A DNA stretch of 64,000 nt, taken from an uncultured Acetatifactor sp. (GTDB taxonomy: Bacteria; Bacillota; Clostridia; Lachnospirales; Lachnospiraceae). Position 1 is the stretch's first letter; each line of letters opens with the position of its first letter. A program made the position numbers and the translations under genes. This document shows positions 20,095 through 28,605 of the stretch, in pieces. Location: positions 1 to 64,000 of the forward strand of contig CAJUFB010000014.1 of assembly GCA_910585805.1 (NCBI GenBank), given 5' to 3'. The notes beneath the pieces were generated by a model, which saw only the letters and a list, made by a program, of their open reading frames with translations, did no database searches and was not told the origin of the DNA.

Positions 20095-20564
20095 ATGAAA
20101 CAGATTCTGATTGTAGATGATGATATACACATTGGAAATATGCTGGAGGAAACTTTGAAATGGAGGGGTACGGAGTTTCCCGGGCCTGTTCCGGTACGGA
20201 GGCACTGTATGTGCTGTCCGGTGCAAAGCCGGACCTTATATTGCTTGACTTGATGCTGCCGGGACTGAATGGCGAAGAAATTCTGCCCCAGATGAAAGGA
20301 ATCCCCGTTATTGTGGTAAGCGCCAGGGTTGACATTGACAATAAAGTGGATTTGCTGCTTGGCGGCGCAGCAGATTATGTGACCAAACCCTTTCATATGA
20401 AAGAGCTTTTGGCCAGGATTTCCGTACAGCTCCGGAAACCAGCCGGCCTGGGACTGGCGATCGCCAGGAACCTGGTCGAGCAGATGGGCGGGAATATATC
20501 GGCTGAGTATGACAAGGGCAGGTTGAGTATCTGGATTTTCTTTCGAGAGATAAATAATGCATAA
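20095..20564 (+). pseudogene. Response regulator fused to histidine kinase tail by deletion and frameshift
   Basis: The reading starts at ATG 20095 with a receiver-domain beginning (MKQILIVDDDIHIGN). It shifts frame near 20157-20160, where one A appears to be missing from an A-run, so that ETLK should continue as MEGYGVSRACSGTEAL. The receiver continues to its end with the phosphoacceptor segment LILLDLMLPG and the lysine in DYVTKPFHMKELLARI. It then jumps directly into the end of a histidine kinase ATPase domain (GLGLAIARNLVEQMGGNI). The DNA-binding domain and most of the kinase are gone. This is a decayed two-component system next to the Cthe_2159/VTC cluster, where such a pair is often found. 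Confidence 0.8.
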
Positions 20565-20588
20565 GCCACTGTTAGCACTCAGCTTTTC

Positions 20589-22655
20589 CTAAAAAAGTGA
20601 AATAGCATATCTGTTCGTCTTGTTGCCCTGCTTTCCCGGCATATTGCTGTTTTCGGGCATACTGTCCGTGCCGCCGTCTTCTGGAACCTGGCCGTCAGGG
20701 CGCATATCCGGAGCAGTGCCGTCCGCCGGGAACTCCCCGTGTTTTCCGCCAAATGCGCCGCCCATATTGCCGTCTTCGGGAAGTTCGCCGTCAGGACGTA
20801 TATCCGGAGCGGTGCCGTCCGCAGGCATTTCACCATGTTTTCCGCCAAATGCGCCGTCCATATTACCTCCGTGCCTGCCGCCCGGATTTCCCATATTCAC
20901 CCGGTTTCCGTAGGTGGTGATATAATCCGTCAGCGTCAGCTCCGTCAGGTCAGTGCCGCCGGAATAGGTGCCGCCGGAGCAGATGCCGTCAGCGGACTGG
21001 CCGTCGTAATCTCCTCCGTAGGAGATGGTATAGGCAGCGCCGCCGGTCAGGTCAGGGGAGGAAAATACCAGGCTTCCTGCATTGACCGGCAGTTCAAACA
21101 CAAAACTTTGGCTTTCGTCTGCAAGGCTTACATAAGTTCCGGCAGGGAGGATACTGTCAAATCCCAGGAAAACGGTATACTGACTGGCATCACTGGGAGA
21201 CTGGGGCATATTTCCGCTGTCTGTGGCCAGTAATGTGCCGCCGGACAGGGTAAATGTGCCGTCATAGTCCAGCGCGCCGTCCCCCTGGCCGGTACTGGAC
21301 ACGATTACGGTGCCTCCGGACATGACGGTATTTCCGTTGGAGTCCAGGCCGTCGCCTCCTGCCTTTACCACCAGATACCCGCCGGAGATTTCAATACGGG
21401 AATCCGAATTTCCGCCGAAAGAATTCCCGTGCCCGAAGCCTCCGAAACCGCTGCCGTCCGCGCCGCCTGCTGCGTTGACGCCGTCATCGGAGGATACAAT
21501 ATAAATCGTTCCGCCGGACACCGACACTGCGGTGCCTTCCAGACCCTCGTAGGAGTTCAGGATATTGATCTCTCCGCCGGATACGTCCAGGGTTTCATCG
21601 GCATGAAACGCATCGTCGCCGCTGGAGACGGTATAAACGCCGCCGGATACCGTCACGTCTCCGTTGGAGTGAACCGCGTCGTCGGAACAGTCCAGAATGT
21701 AGGTTCCGCCGGTGAGCGTCAGGGCGGTTCCCGCTTTGATGCCCTTGGCGCTGATATCGTCGGAAGGAGTCACGCTGCTGCCGTCGCCGGAAGTGATGGT
21801 ATAGCTGCCTTCAGACATGGTCAGAGAGGTTTCCGCCTGAATGCCGTCCTCCCCGGCAGTGAGATTCAGGGTGGAGGCGGACACGCTGACCCAGCCCAGT
21901 GTCTCGTCCGTGTCGTTGGTGGAGCGGATGGCATCGCCTCCGCAGACCACGGTAATGGAGGCGCTGTCTATGGTGTTGGAATCTTTGCCGTTGATGCCGT
22001 TGTTAACCGCCTGGACGGAGATGGTGCTGTCGTAAATCTGTAGTGTATCCTTGCTGGTGATGCCGTTGCTGCAGTTGGCCGTGACAGTCAGCGTGCCTGC
22101 GCCCTGGATTACCAGGTCAGCCTTGCTGTACAGGCAGGCGTTGGGTTCCTCGTCTGCTGCGGAGGAGTATTCGTCGTCAAAGGTATATGCACTGCCGTCT
22201 GTCAGCGCATTTTCTGTTCCCTCCGCAAGATGTACGGTAGCCGTACCGGCCTTATAGATATACAGCGGACTGCCGTAGGAGCAGGTAATGTCCGCGCCGT
22301 TCAGCGCCACGGTCACATCCTCTTTGGGGGCGTTGACGATGATGCGGCCGTCCGCCAGAGAGCCGCTGACTGCGTAGATGCCGGCGGAAGTAATGGTGAT
22401 AACGCTGCCGTCTGCTTCCGCGCCTGTTCCTTCTATAAAAATGCCGCTGTCGGACAGCGTGATCATGGTAGCATCCGTTAAATCCAGGTCAGCAGGCTGC
22501 CGCAGGGAGGCGGAATTGCTGACGGATGCTGCAGCTGCTACAGGCGCCTGTATCTGTGCGCTGTCAGTATTCGCCGGCTCATTGCCTTCTGCCCCGCAGG
22601 CGGTGAGCAGGAAAATGGCGGTAAGCGCTGCCGAACGTTTCATAATTGTGTTCAT
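20589..22655 (-). CDS. Cthe_2159-type carbohydrate-binding lipoprotein
   Basis: A 688-residue surface lipoprotein with lipobox LLTAC near residue 20. The bulk is a right-handed beta-helix-like repeat region of the Cthe_2159 (DUF4353) family, with recurring units such as ISGGYLVVKAGGDGLDSNG and SGGTVIVSS. Family members bind acidic polysaccharide. The C-terminus has two 31-residue near-identical repeats (GGKHGE, PADGTAPD, RPDG and PEDG by key motifs) rich in Gly, Pro and Asp. AAGGAGG lies 8 bp before ATG. It is divergent from the VTC/DUF4956 pair; these usually occur together with a CotH protein, which is missing here. Upstream direct repeats suggest control by an OmpR-type regulator. Confidence 0.82.
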   Translation of the reverse strand: MNTIMKRSAALTAIFLLTACGAEGNEPANTDSAQIQAPVAAAASVSNSASLRQPADLDLTDATMITLSDSGIFIEGTGAEADGSVITITSAGIYAVSGSLADGRIIVNAPKEDVTVALNGADITCSYGSPLYIYKAGTATVHLAEGTENALTDGSAYTFDDEYSSAADEEPNACLYSKADLVIQGAGTLTVTANCSNGITSKDTLQIYDSTISVQAVNNGINGKDSNTIDSASITVVCGGDAIRSTNDTDETLGWVSVSASTLNLTAGEDGIQAETSLTMSEGSYTITSGDGSSVTPSDDISAKGIKAGTALTLTGGTYILDCSDDAVHSNGDVTVSGGVYTVSSGDDAFHADETLDVSGGEINILNSYEGLEGTAVSVSGGTIYIVSSDDGVNAAGGADGSGFGGFGHGNSFGGNSDSRIEISGGYLVVKAGGDGLDSNGNTVMSGGTVIVSSTGQGDGALDYDGTFTLSGGTLLATDSGNMPQSPSDASQYTVFLGFDSILPAGTYVSLADESQSFVFELPVNAGSLVFSSPDLTGGAAYTISYGGDYDGQSADGICSGGTYSGGTDLTELTLTDYITTYGNRVNMGNPGGRHGGNMDGAFGGKHGEMPADGTAPDIRPDGELPEDGNMGGAFGGKHGEFPADGTAPDMRPDGQVPEDGGTDSMPENSNMPGKQGNKTNRYAISLF

Positions 22656-22702
22656 ATGGAAAACCTCCTTATAGACTGATTTTTATCTGTGGCTTGTTTC
22701 TG

Positions 22703-22776
22703 GTTATACATTTCAAACCTAAAGGGAACCTAAAGGCAGGGAACGGTGCAGGGGAGTTCACAAAATGTTCATGAAC
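22703..22776 (-). promoter_or_regulatory. Direct-repeat operator and -10 box for the carbohydrate-binding lipoprotein
   Basis: On the minus strand, two copies of CCTTTAGGTT spaced 11 bp apart (22736-22727 and 22725-22716) stand where a -35 would be, followed by TATAAC at 22708-22703. Tandem 11-bp repeats replacing the -35 are typical of OmpR/PhoB-family activators. A 10-bp palindrome, GTTCATGAAC, lies further upstream at 22767-22776. Confidence 0.55.
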
Positions 22777-22835
22777 TTCTTCCGGTTCTTTAGCTTTGCT
22801 TTAGGAAAAGCCCGTATGCTGATACCAGAACATAG

Positions 22836-22934
22836 ACTGCGCACTGGTTGAATTTGCAGTACAACCCGACTGCAGACCGCCAGCCAGGTATTTTCCCGGA
22901 GGCCTCACTGTAAATCCTGGCGGTCTGCAGTATA
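22836..22934 (-). repeat. Dispersed palindromic repeat R1, copy A
   Basis: About 99 bp with 14-bp perfect arms (CTGCAGACCGCCAG at 22870-22883, complement at 22917-22930) plus a smaller TGCGC...GCAGT part. Its reverse complement closely matches the copies at 48149 and 48991. It lies between the divergent lipoprotein and VTC genes. Confidence 0.85.
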
Positions 22935-23025
22935 ACAGATCCTGTGAAGAAATACCGGGTTCTTGGCGGTAATCGTTTCGGTTGGACAGGAAGGCTGCGC
23001 AGCGACTAAAACAGGAGGTTTGGCT

Positions 23026-23766
23026 ATGGCCGGTAAAATACAATTTTGTTTTAAACGGTATGAGAAGAAGTATCTGCTGATGCCGGATCAGCTTACAAAG
23101 ATGATGGCAGGCATGGAGGAGCATATGTGCGCCGATCAGTTCGGACGCTATACCATATGCAATATCTATTATGACACCGATGATTATCAGCTGATCCGCA
23201 CATCTCTGGAAAAGCCTGTTTATAAGGAAAAGCTGCGGATGCGCAGCTACGGGGTTCCGGGCAGTGAGGATGAAGTATTTGTGGAACTGAAAAAGAAGTA
23301 TGAAAGCGTGGTTTACAAGCGCCGCACGGCTATGAAAGCTGCGGAAGCGGTGTCATACCTTCATGACGGGGTCTTGCCGGAGCAGGAGGATCAGATCTGC
23401 CGCGAGATTGACTGGTTTATGCACTGTTATCATCCTGTGCCCAAGGTTTATATCGCCTATGACCGGATGGCTTTCGCAGGGGTGGAGGATCCGGAGCTGC
23501 GGATTACATTTGATACGAATCTGCGGTGGCGGGACAGGGAGCTTGATTTGTGCGCGGGAGACTACGGCGAGCCGCTCCTTCCCTCCCGTCAGATCCTGAT
23601 GGAGATCAAGATTCCCGGCACTGCCCCTGTGTGGCTGGCGCACCTGCTCAGCGAGATTGGCGCGTTCCCTGCATCTTTTTCCAAATATGGTACCTGTTAC
23701 AGGGAGAACATAGCAGGCATGGGCCTGTCCGGAAAATCAGAGAGGGAGGTGGGCATCTGTGCTTGA
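23026..23766 (+). CDS. VTC-domain (polyphosphate polymerase-like) protein
   Basis: A 246-residue VTC-domain protein. The fold is a tunnel lined with basic residues, seen as KRYEKKYLL near the start, RTSLEKPVYKEKLRMRSYG (the KxRxR strand), VFVELKKKYESVVYKRR and an LMEIKIPG strand near residue 210. In eukaryotes this fold makes polyphosphate from ATP; bacterial homologues next to DUF4956 and CotH/Cthe_2159 proteins are of unproven function. I start at ATG 23026, with AGGAGG 7 bp upstream, rather than at an upstream TTG in frame. It overlaps the next gene by 8 bp. Confidence 0.82.
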   Translation: MAGKIQFCFKRYEKKYLLMPDQLTKMMAGMEEHMCADQFGRYTICNIYYDTDDYQLIRTSLEKPVYKEKLRMRSYGVPGSEDEVFVELKKKYESVVYKRRTAMKAAEAVSYLHDGVLPEQEDQICREIDWFMHCYHPVPKVYIAYDRMAFAGVEDPELRITFDTNLRWRDRELDLCAGDYGEPLLPSRQILMEIKIPGTAPVWLAHLLSEIGAFPASFSKYGTCYRENIAGMGLSGKSEREVGICA

Positions 23767-24424
23767 TTCTGTCATTACAGGAACAGAGATTACACTGGTT
23801 TCGTTTTTGGTCTGTATGGCAGTGTCCCTGGTTCTGGGGCTGGGGATTGCCCTGCTGTGCATGTATAAGAGCAGCTATACCCAGAGTTTTATCATTACCC
23901 TGGCCATGCTTCCCGCGGTAGTGCAGATCATCATTATGCTGGTCAACGGCAATATCGGCACCGGCATCGCCGTGGCGGGTGCCTTCGGACTGGTTCGGTT
24001 CCGCTCCGCGCCGGGTACGGCCAAGGAGATCGGAATGATTTTCCTGGCCATGGCCATTGGTCTTGCTACAGGTATGGGGTATGTGACGGTGGCCGCATTG
24101 TTCTTTGTGGTAATGGCGGGTTTTGTGCTGGTGCTTTCCCTGCTGCGCTTCGGCTGCGGGGATGAGAATGAGCGGGAACTGAAGATTACCATTCCGGAAA
24201 ATCTGGACTACGACGGTCTCTTTGATGACCTGTTTGAGCAATATCTGCGCTCTGTCCGGCTGGACAAAGTCCGTACTAGCAATATGGGTACCTTATATGA
24301 GCTGGAATACCGGGTTGTGCTGAAGGACGGCGGGGTGCCCAAGGAATTCCTGGATGAGCTGCGCTGTAGAAACGGGAATCTGAATATCGTCTGCGGAAGG
24401 CTGGCTTCCCGGGAAGCGCTGTAG
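23759..24424 (+). CDS. DUF4956 membrane protein
   Basis: A 221-residue protein with GTG start and RBS AGGGAGG, coupled to the VTC gene. About four N-terminal membrane spans are visible (residues about 10-35, 45-65, 75-90, 100-125), with the family-typical AGAFGLVRFRSAPGTAKEI segment around residue 75. A soluble C-terminal domain of about 90 residues follows. DUF4956 proteins occur with VTC proteins and are thought to act with them in the membrane; the reaction is unknown. Confidence 0.82.
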   Translation: MLDSVITGTEITLVSFLVCMAVSLVLGLGIALLCMYKSSYTQSFIITLAMLPAVVQIIIMLVNGNIGTGIAVAGAFGLVRFRSAPGTAKEIGMIFLAMAIGLATGMGYVTVAALFFVVMAGFVLVLSLLRFGCGDENERELKITIPENLDYDGLFDDLFEQYLRSVRLDKVRTSNMGTLYELEYRVVLKDGGVPKEFLDELRCRNGNLNIVCGRLASREAL

Positions 24425-24559
24425 TATAGCTCGATTTTAATATCCTGCACCAACACATATGTTGTCCTGAACAGGATGGAAAAATTTTGGTTCCGGCTTG
24501 TCCGGGTCAGGAATGATCGGAAAACACTTCCTTAATACACGGCAGGTTTCGGAAAACGG

Positions 24560-24588
24560 TTGCGGTTCTCCGGAACCTGCTTTATAAT
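24560..24588 (+). promoter_or_regulatory. Promoter with embedded inverted repeat for the broken response regulator
   Basis: TTGCGG at 24560-24565 and TATAAT at 24583-24588 are spaced by 17 bp. They overlap an 11/12-bp inverted repeat (GCAGGTTTCGGA at 24542-24553 and TCCGGAACCTGC at 24569-24580). The repeat could be an operator, or with the following TTTATAATT a weak terminator for the DUF4956 gene. Confidence 0.55.
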
Positions 24589-24611
24589 TGAAGAAAATGG
24601 AGGGAATGGCT

Positions 24612-25639
24612 GTGCGTCTTTTGATTGCTGAGGATGAATTGGATCTGGCAGAGGTGCTGACCGTATTTTTGGAGAAAAATCAATATACTGTGGACGCTGT
24701 TCACGATGGCACTGCGGCTCTTGATTATGCCGGGACAGGGGGATATGATGCCATTATTCTGGATATCATGATGCCCGGCATGGACGGCCTGGAGGTGCTG
24801 ACTCGTCTGCGGGACAAGGGCGTGTTCACCCCTGTCATGCTGCTGACAGCCAGGGGAGAAAAGGACGACAGGGTGGCGGGCTTCAATGCCGGCGCGGATG
24901 ACTATCTGCCCAAGCCTTTTGCTCCGGACGAACTGCTTGCACGGGTGCGGGCCATGCTGCGGCGGGCAGGGGATTATAAACCTGCCGTGCTTTGCTTCGG
25001 CGATCTGAAACTGGACTGCGGGAGCAGTTCTCTGCAGTGCGGAGAGCGGACGGAGCGGCTCAGCGGCCGGGAGTTCCAGGTGATGGAACTGTTCATGCGC
25101 TCGCCCCGGGTAATACTGTCTGCGGAACGGATCATGGAGCGGGTATGGGGGTGGGATACGGAGGCGGAGATCAATGTGGTCTGGGTCCATATCTCCAATC
25201 TGCGGAAAAAGCTGAGCGCCGTGGGCTCCGCTGTCAGTATCCGGGCCAGCCGCGGCTTGGGATATTCTCTGGAGGTGGAGGTTGCGCCCGGTCTTTTCTG
25301 CTGCGGGGATGCATATGCTGTTCGGCAGCTGGTGTCTGTTTTGATGGACAATGCGGTGAAATATGCGGACAGCGGCAGCATTATCCGCCTCAGCCTGGAG
25401 AAGGAGAAAAAGGGAGTGGTGCTCAGAACCTCAAACGCCTGCGCCGGACTGGATGCCAGGGAACTGGATAAGCTATTTGACCGGTTTTACAGGCCGGCAG
25501 GTCCCGCTCCAAGCAGACAGGGGGGGTTGGCATTGGCCTGTCCATTGCGCGGAGCATTGCGGAGGCGCATCGCGGCTCCATTCGGGCGGAGTGCCCGGAG
25601 GAAGGGAGGATTCAGTTTGTGGCGGCGCTGCATGAGTGA
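24612..25639 (+). pseudogene. OmpR-type response regulator fused to histidine kinase ATPase, frameshifted
   Basis: The reading begins at GTG 24612 (GGAGGG 7 bp upstream). It has a full receiver (LIAEDE, LDIMMPGMDG, LPKPFAPDEL) and a full winged helix ending at ASRGLGYSLEVE. It then runs in frame straight into a histidine kinase: GLFCCGDAYAVRQLV, the N-box LMDNAVKYA and the F-box LDKLFDRFYR. Near 25497 one base is missing. After it, the other frame restores the missing G2 box and tail (RSRSKQTGGVGIGLSIARS through VAALHE, stop at 25637-25639). The regulator stop, sensor and phosphoacceptor domain have been deleted, so signalling is presumably lost. Confidence 0.8.
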
Positions 25640-25666
25640 GGGGAATGAGGAAAGGAAGGTAAAGAG

Positions 25667-27034
25667 ATGAATCTATCGGCAAAGGAAAAAATTTCATATG
25701 GCATCGGGGCAGTGGGAAAGGATATGGTCTATATGCTGACTGCCAGCTATATTTTATATTATTATGAAGATATCCTTGGGGTCAGCGCGGTATTCACAGG
25801 CGTTTTGCTGCTGATAGCCAGGGTGTTCGATGCGGCGAACGATCCGGTGATGGGTGTGCTGGTGGCCAGGACAAAGAGTCGTTTCGGAAAGTTTCGCCCA
25901 TGGCTTTTCAGTGGGACTATTATCAATGCGCTGGTGCTTTATGCCATGTTTGCGGTTCCGGAAAAGCTGGCAGGAAATCCGCTTCTCATCTATATTTCGG
26001 CAGCGTATATTCTGTGGGGTGTGACTTATACCATGATGGATATTCCCTACTGGTCCATGATTCCGGCATTTGCCAGGGACAGTAAGGAGCGGGAGAGTCT
26101 GTCTACACTGGGAAGAACCTGCGCTGGAGTGGGGAGCGCGCTGGTGACGGTCATTACCATGCCGGCGGTGTATTTTCTGGGAAACGGAGATGAGAGGATC
26201 GGTTTCAAATGGTTTGCTCTGCTGGTGGCGGTTTTCTTCGCTTTTACGGCAGTGATCATGTGCCTGTGCATCAGGGAAAAATCCACCGTGGATATGCCGG
26301 TGAATTCTATCGGAGATATGTTCCGGGCGCTGATTCGGAATGACCAGGCAATGACAGTGGTGATTTCTATTGTACTGATCAACTGCTCCATCTACCTGAC
26401 CAGCAATCTGGTGATATATTTTTTCAAATATGATTTCGGCGGAGAGGGCTGGCAGAATGCGTACACTTTGTTCAATATCTTTGGCGGTGCCATGCAGATT
26501 CTGTCCATGATGCTGCTTTATCCGGTGATCCGGAAATTCCTGTCCACCGTGCAGGTGTTCCGCGCCAGTCTGGGAATGGCGGTGGCGGGATATGCGGTGC
26601 TGCTGGCCCTGGCGTGCACGAATATGTCCAATGTGTTCCTGCTGTTTATTCCCGGATTCTTTATCTTTGGGGCAAACGGCCTGCTGACCATCCTGACTAC
26701 CGTATTTCTGGCAAACAGCGTGGATTATGGTCAGTGGAAGAACGGCACCAGGGATGAAAGCGTGATTTTTTCCATGCAGACCTTTGTAGTGAAGCTGGCG
26801 TCGGGTGTGGCGGTTCTGCTGGCATCCATCTGCCTGGCAGTGTTCCAGATCAGTGAAAATACGGAGGCTGAGGCGGTGGCAGCGACGCAGTCGGTGATGG
26901 GCCTGCGTCTGACCATGACGGTGCTTCCGGTTATAGGGCTGGCGGCAGCGGCAGTTTTCTTTGGGAAGAAATTCAGGCTGACGGATGAGAAGATGGAGGA
27001 GATTGGAGAGGAACTGCGGAAAAAGGGCGTTTGA
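25667..27034 (+). CDS. GPH-family (MelB-like) sugar cation symporter
   Basis: A 455-residue, 12-span transporter of the glycoside-pentoside-hexuronide family. Hallmarks are GIGAVGKDMVYML near residue 13, ARVFDAANDPVMG (about 47-59, with the cation-site Asp residues) and SRFGKFRPW. In the second half are a GQWKNGTRDESVIFS segment and LASGVAVLL. The substrate is unknown. RBS AAGGAAGG lies before ATG. Its stop codon lies inside the first unit of a 37-bp direct repeat that continues downstream. Confidence 0.88.
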   Translation: MNLSAKEKISYGIGAVGKDMVYMLTASYILYYYEDILGVSAVFTGVLLLIARVFDAANDPVMGVLVARTKSRFGKFRPWLFSGTIINALVLYAMFAVPEKLAGNPLLIYISAAYILWGVTYTMMDIPYWSMIPAFARDSKERESLSTLGRTCAGVGSALVTVITMPAVYFLGNGDERIGFKWFALLVAVFFAFTAVIMCLCIREKSTVDMPVNSIGDMFRALIRNDQAMTVVISIVLINCSIYLTSNLVIYFFKYDFGGEGWQNAYTLFNIFGGAMQILSMMLLYPVIRKFLSTVQVFRASLGMAVAGYAVLLALACTNMSNVFLLFIPGFFIFGANGLLTILTTVFLANSVDYGQWKNGTRDESVIFSMQTFVVKLASGVAVLLASICLAVFQISENTEAEAVAATQSVMGLRLTMTVLPVIGLAAAAVFFGKKFRLTDEKMEEIGEELRKKGV

Positions 27035-27240
27035 GATAAGCCTGGGAGATAGTCTGCGGGAGTGTGTTTGAGATAAGCCTGGGAGATAGTCTGCGGGAGT
27101 ACGTATGATAGGCACTCGGTATCTTGGAAAGCAGAATTGCCATTAGAGATGAATGGTGCCTGAAAAAGCGGAGGAATCGCCCAAAACGATTTCCGGGAAG
27201 CTGCATGATAAGCAGCCTGGAGATTCCGAGAGTACGTATG
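27029..27240 (+). repeat. Repeat family R2, two tandem units plus a full copy
   Basis: Two 35-bp identical units at 27029-27063 and 27066-27100 share GATAAGCCTGGGAGATAG and overlap the transporter stop codon. A longer relative at 27151-27240 (AAGCGGAGGAATCG ... GCATGATAAGCAGCCTGG ... GAGTACGTATG) ends 30 bp before the hydrolase start. Its close relative lies at 49181-49258, also just before a gene. Confidence 0.7.
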
Positions 27241-27270
27241 GTGAAAGGGCGGAAGGGACAGAGGATAAGA

Positions 27271-28245
27271 ATGGAAATTATTTCAGAGATGGGTTATCGG
27301 GACAGGATGGAAAAAGAAGCAGTTCCGTTTCTGAAGGAGCATCGGTATTGCGGTTTCTTTGCGCCTGACGGTCAGGGAGATATTTATTATGAGAGATACC
27401 GGCAGGAAAAGGCGGGAGGGACTGTGGTGATGGTCCACGGATTTTCGGAGTCCGCAGAAAAATACGCTGAAATGATATATTATTTTCTGCAGGCCGGATA
27501 TCAGGTGTATATCATGGATGTGCGGGGACATGGGCGTTCTGTGAGGAGCCGTGAGGATTTGTCCATGGTGCATATCGACCGATATGAGCGTTATCTGTCG
27601 GATCTGGAATATCTGGCAGCAGAGATTGCGGCAAAGGAAAATCCGGCACTTCCGCTGTATTTATACGGACACTCCATGGGCGGTGGGATTGCGGCAGCAT
27701 TTCTCGAAAAAAGTCCGGGGATTTTTCGGAAGGCAGTGTTAAGTTCGCCAATGATCAGGCCGCTGACGGGAGGCATTCCGTTTGGTGCTGCATATGGGAT
27801 TGCGGATATGCAGTGCAGACTGGGAAAAGGCGGGTGTTATGTGGTGGGGCATCACGCATTTGCGGGAGACGAGACGTTTGAAAGCAGTGCGTCAGTTTCA
27901 GCGGAGCGGTATGAATATTATGCACGAAAAAGGCAGAGTGAGGAGAAATTTCAGACAAACGGCGCTTCTTATTCATGGCTTCGGGAGGCGGCAAGGATGT
28001 CAAAATATATTTTGAAGGAAGTTAACTGCCGTAAGATTACCGCGGAGGTGCTGTTGTTTCAGGCGGAGCGGGAAGAATATGTGGATAAGAAAGCGCAGGA
28101 AAAGTTTGTGAGCCGGGTAGAGAGTGCCAGGCTAGTGCCGATGGCAGGGACGAAGCATGAGATTTATATGAGTGACGACGGACATGTGGTGCAGTATTTG
28201 GATGAGATTTTGAAGTTTTTCGGTGAGGGCAAAGCTTTGCAGTGA
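27271..28245 (+). CDS. Alpha/beta hydrolase of the monoglyceride lipase / S33 type
   Basis: A 324-residue cytosolic hydrolase. It has an oxyanion strand VVMVHGFSES, a DVRGHGRS turn, the nucleophile elbow GHSMGGG (about Ser138) and a late Asp/Glu region. A catalytic His is seen in GTKHEIYMS near the C-terminus. This matches lysophospholipase/monoglyceride lipase-like enzymes; the substrate is not predictable. I place the start at ATG 27271, after AGAGGA, since upstream in-frame codons lie in repeat R2. Confidence 0.82.
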   Translation: MEIISEMGYRDRMEKEAVPFLKEHRYCGFFAPDGQGDIYYERYRQEKAGGTVVMVHGFSESAEKYAEMIYYFLQAGYQVYIMDVRGHGRSVRSREDLSMVHIDRYERYLSDLEYLAAEIAAKENPALPLYLYGHSMGGGIAAAFLEKSPGIFRKAVLSSPMIRPLTGGIPFGAAYGIADMQCRLGKGGCYVVGHHAFAGDETFESSASVSAERYEYYARKRQSEEKFQTNGASYSWLREAARMSKYILKEVNCRKITAEVLLFQAEREEYVDKKAQEKFVSRVESARLVPMAGTKHEIYMSDDGHVVQYLDEILKFFGEGKALQ

Positions 28246-28265
28246 TCCGGAGTATAGGGAAAGTA

Positions 28266-28356
28266 TAAAACCCGCAGCAAGGTTTTCCCGCTCTACGCAT
28301 TTTTTCATAAGTGCGCAAAGTTCTTTATCATCATCAATAATCAAAACTTTATTCAT
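28266..28356 (-). pseudogene. Response regulator remnant (N-terminal third of a receiver)
   Basis: ATG at 28356 (minus strand) with AGGAAG upstream encodes MNKVLIIDDDKELCALMKK and ends recognisably at LAAGF. Beyond this the reading is unrelated, and the hydrolase stop lies only about 20 bp further. It overlaps the stop of the upstream HTH fragment (ATGAATAA), so they were once a coupled operon. The phosphoacceptor and output domain are lost. Confidence 0.7.
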
Positions 28357-28528
28357 GTTTTTTCTTCCTTTCTGCTTTCAAACGGGCATCCGTTGGTTTC
28401 TCTGCGCCCTTTGGTATCAGCCATAGCCGACTGAATTTTGCCACACCCGGTATGCGGTTTTCCTCACACAGCTTTTGTACCCGTCTTTCTGAAATGCCCC
28501 TTTTTTTCGCTGCTTCCGGGGCAGAAAA
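28349..28528 (-). pseudogene. Small helix-turn-helix DNA-binding protein, 5' truncated
   Basis: About 59 residues match small MerR/excisionase-like HTH proteins: SAPEAAKKRGISERRVQKLC and then NRIPGVAKFSRLWLIPKGAEKPTDAR. Intact relatives start a few residues before SAPEAA with ATG, but here no start codon or RBS precedes it. The reading instead continues into unrelated sequence up to the ATPase stop. Its end overlaps the response-regulator remnant, as in small HTH-regulator operons. Confidence 0.65.
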
Positions 28529-28605
28529 CAGGATACAGGAACCGGAACGCAGCCCGGGGAAATTGCGGCCCAACGTCGGGCTGCTTGCGGGCTTCTTAAC
28601 TGCGT

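Noticed and set aside
20095..20564. Functional hybrid response regulator with a kinase tail
   Set aside because: Translation from the only good start is interrupted by a frameshift in an A-run, and no DNA-binding domain remains, so a pseudogene is preferred.
22963..23025. Longer start for the VTC gene
   Set aside because: The upstream in-frame start is a TTG without a ribosome site; ATG 23026 has AGGAGG at the right distance and begins the conserved domain.
25754..27115. Long - strand open frame opposite the GPH transporter
   Set aside because: Antisense shadow of a well-supported 12-span transporter; composition rich in His, Arg and Gln, no family features.
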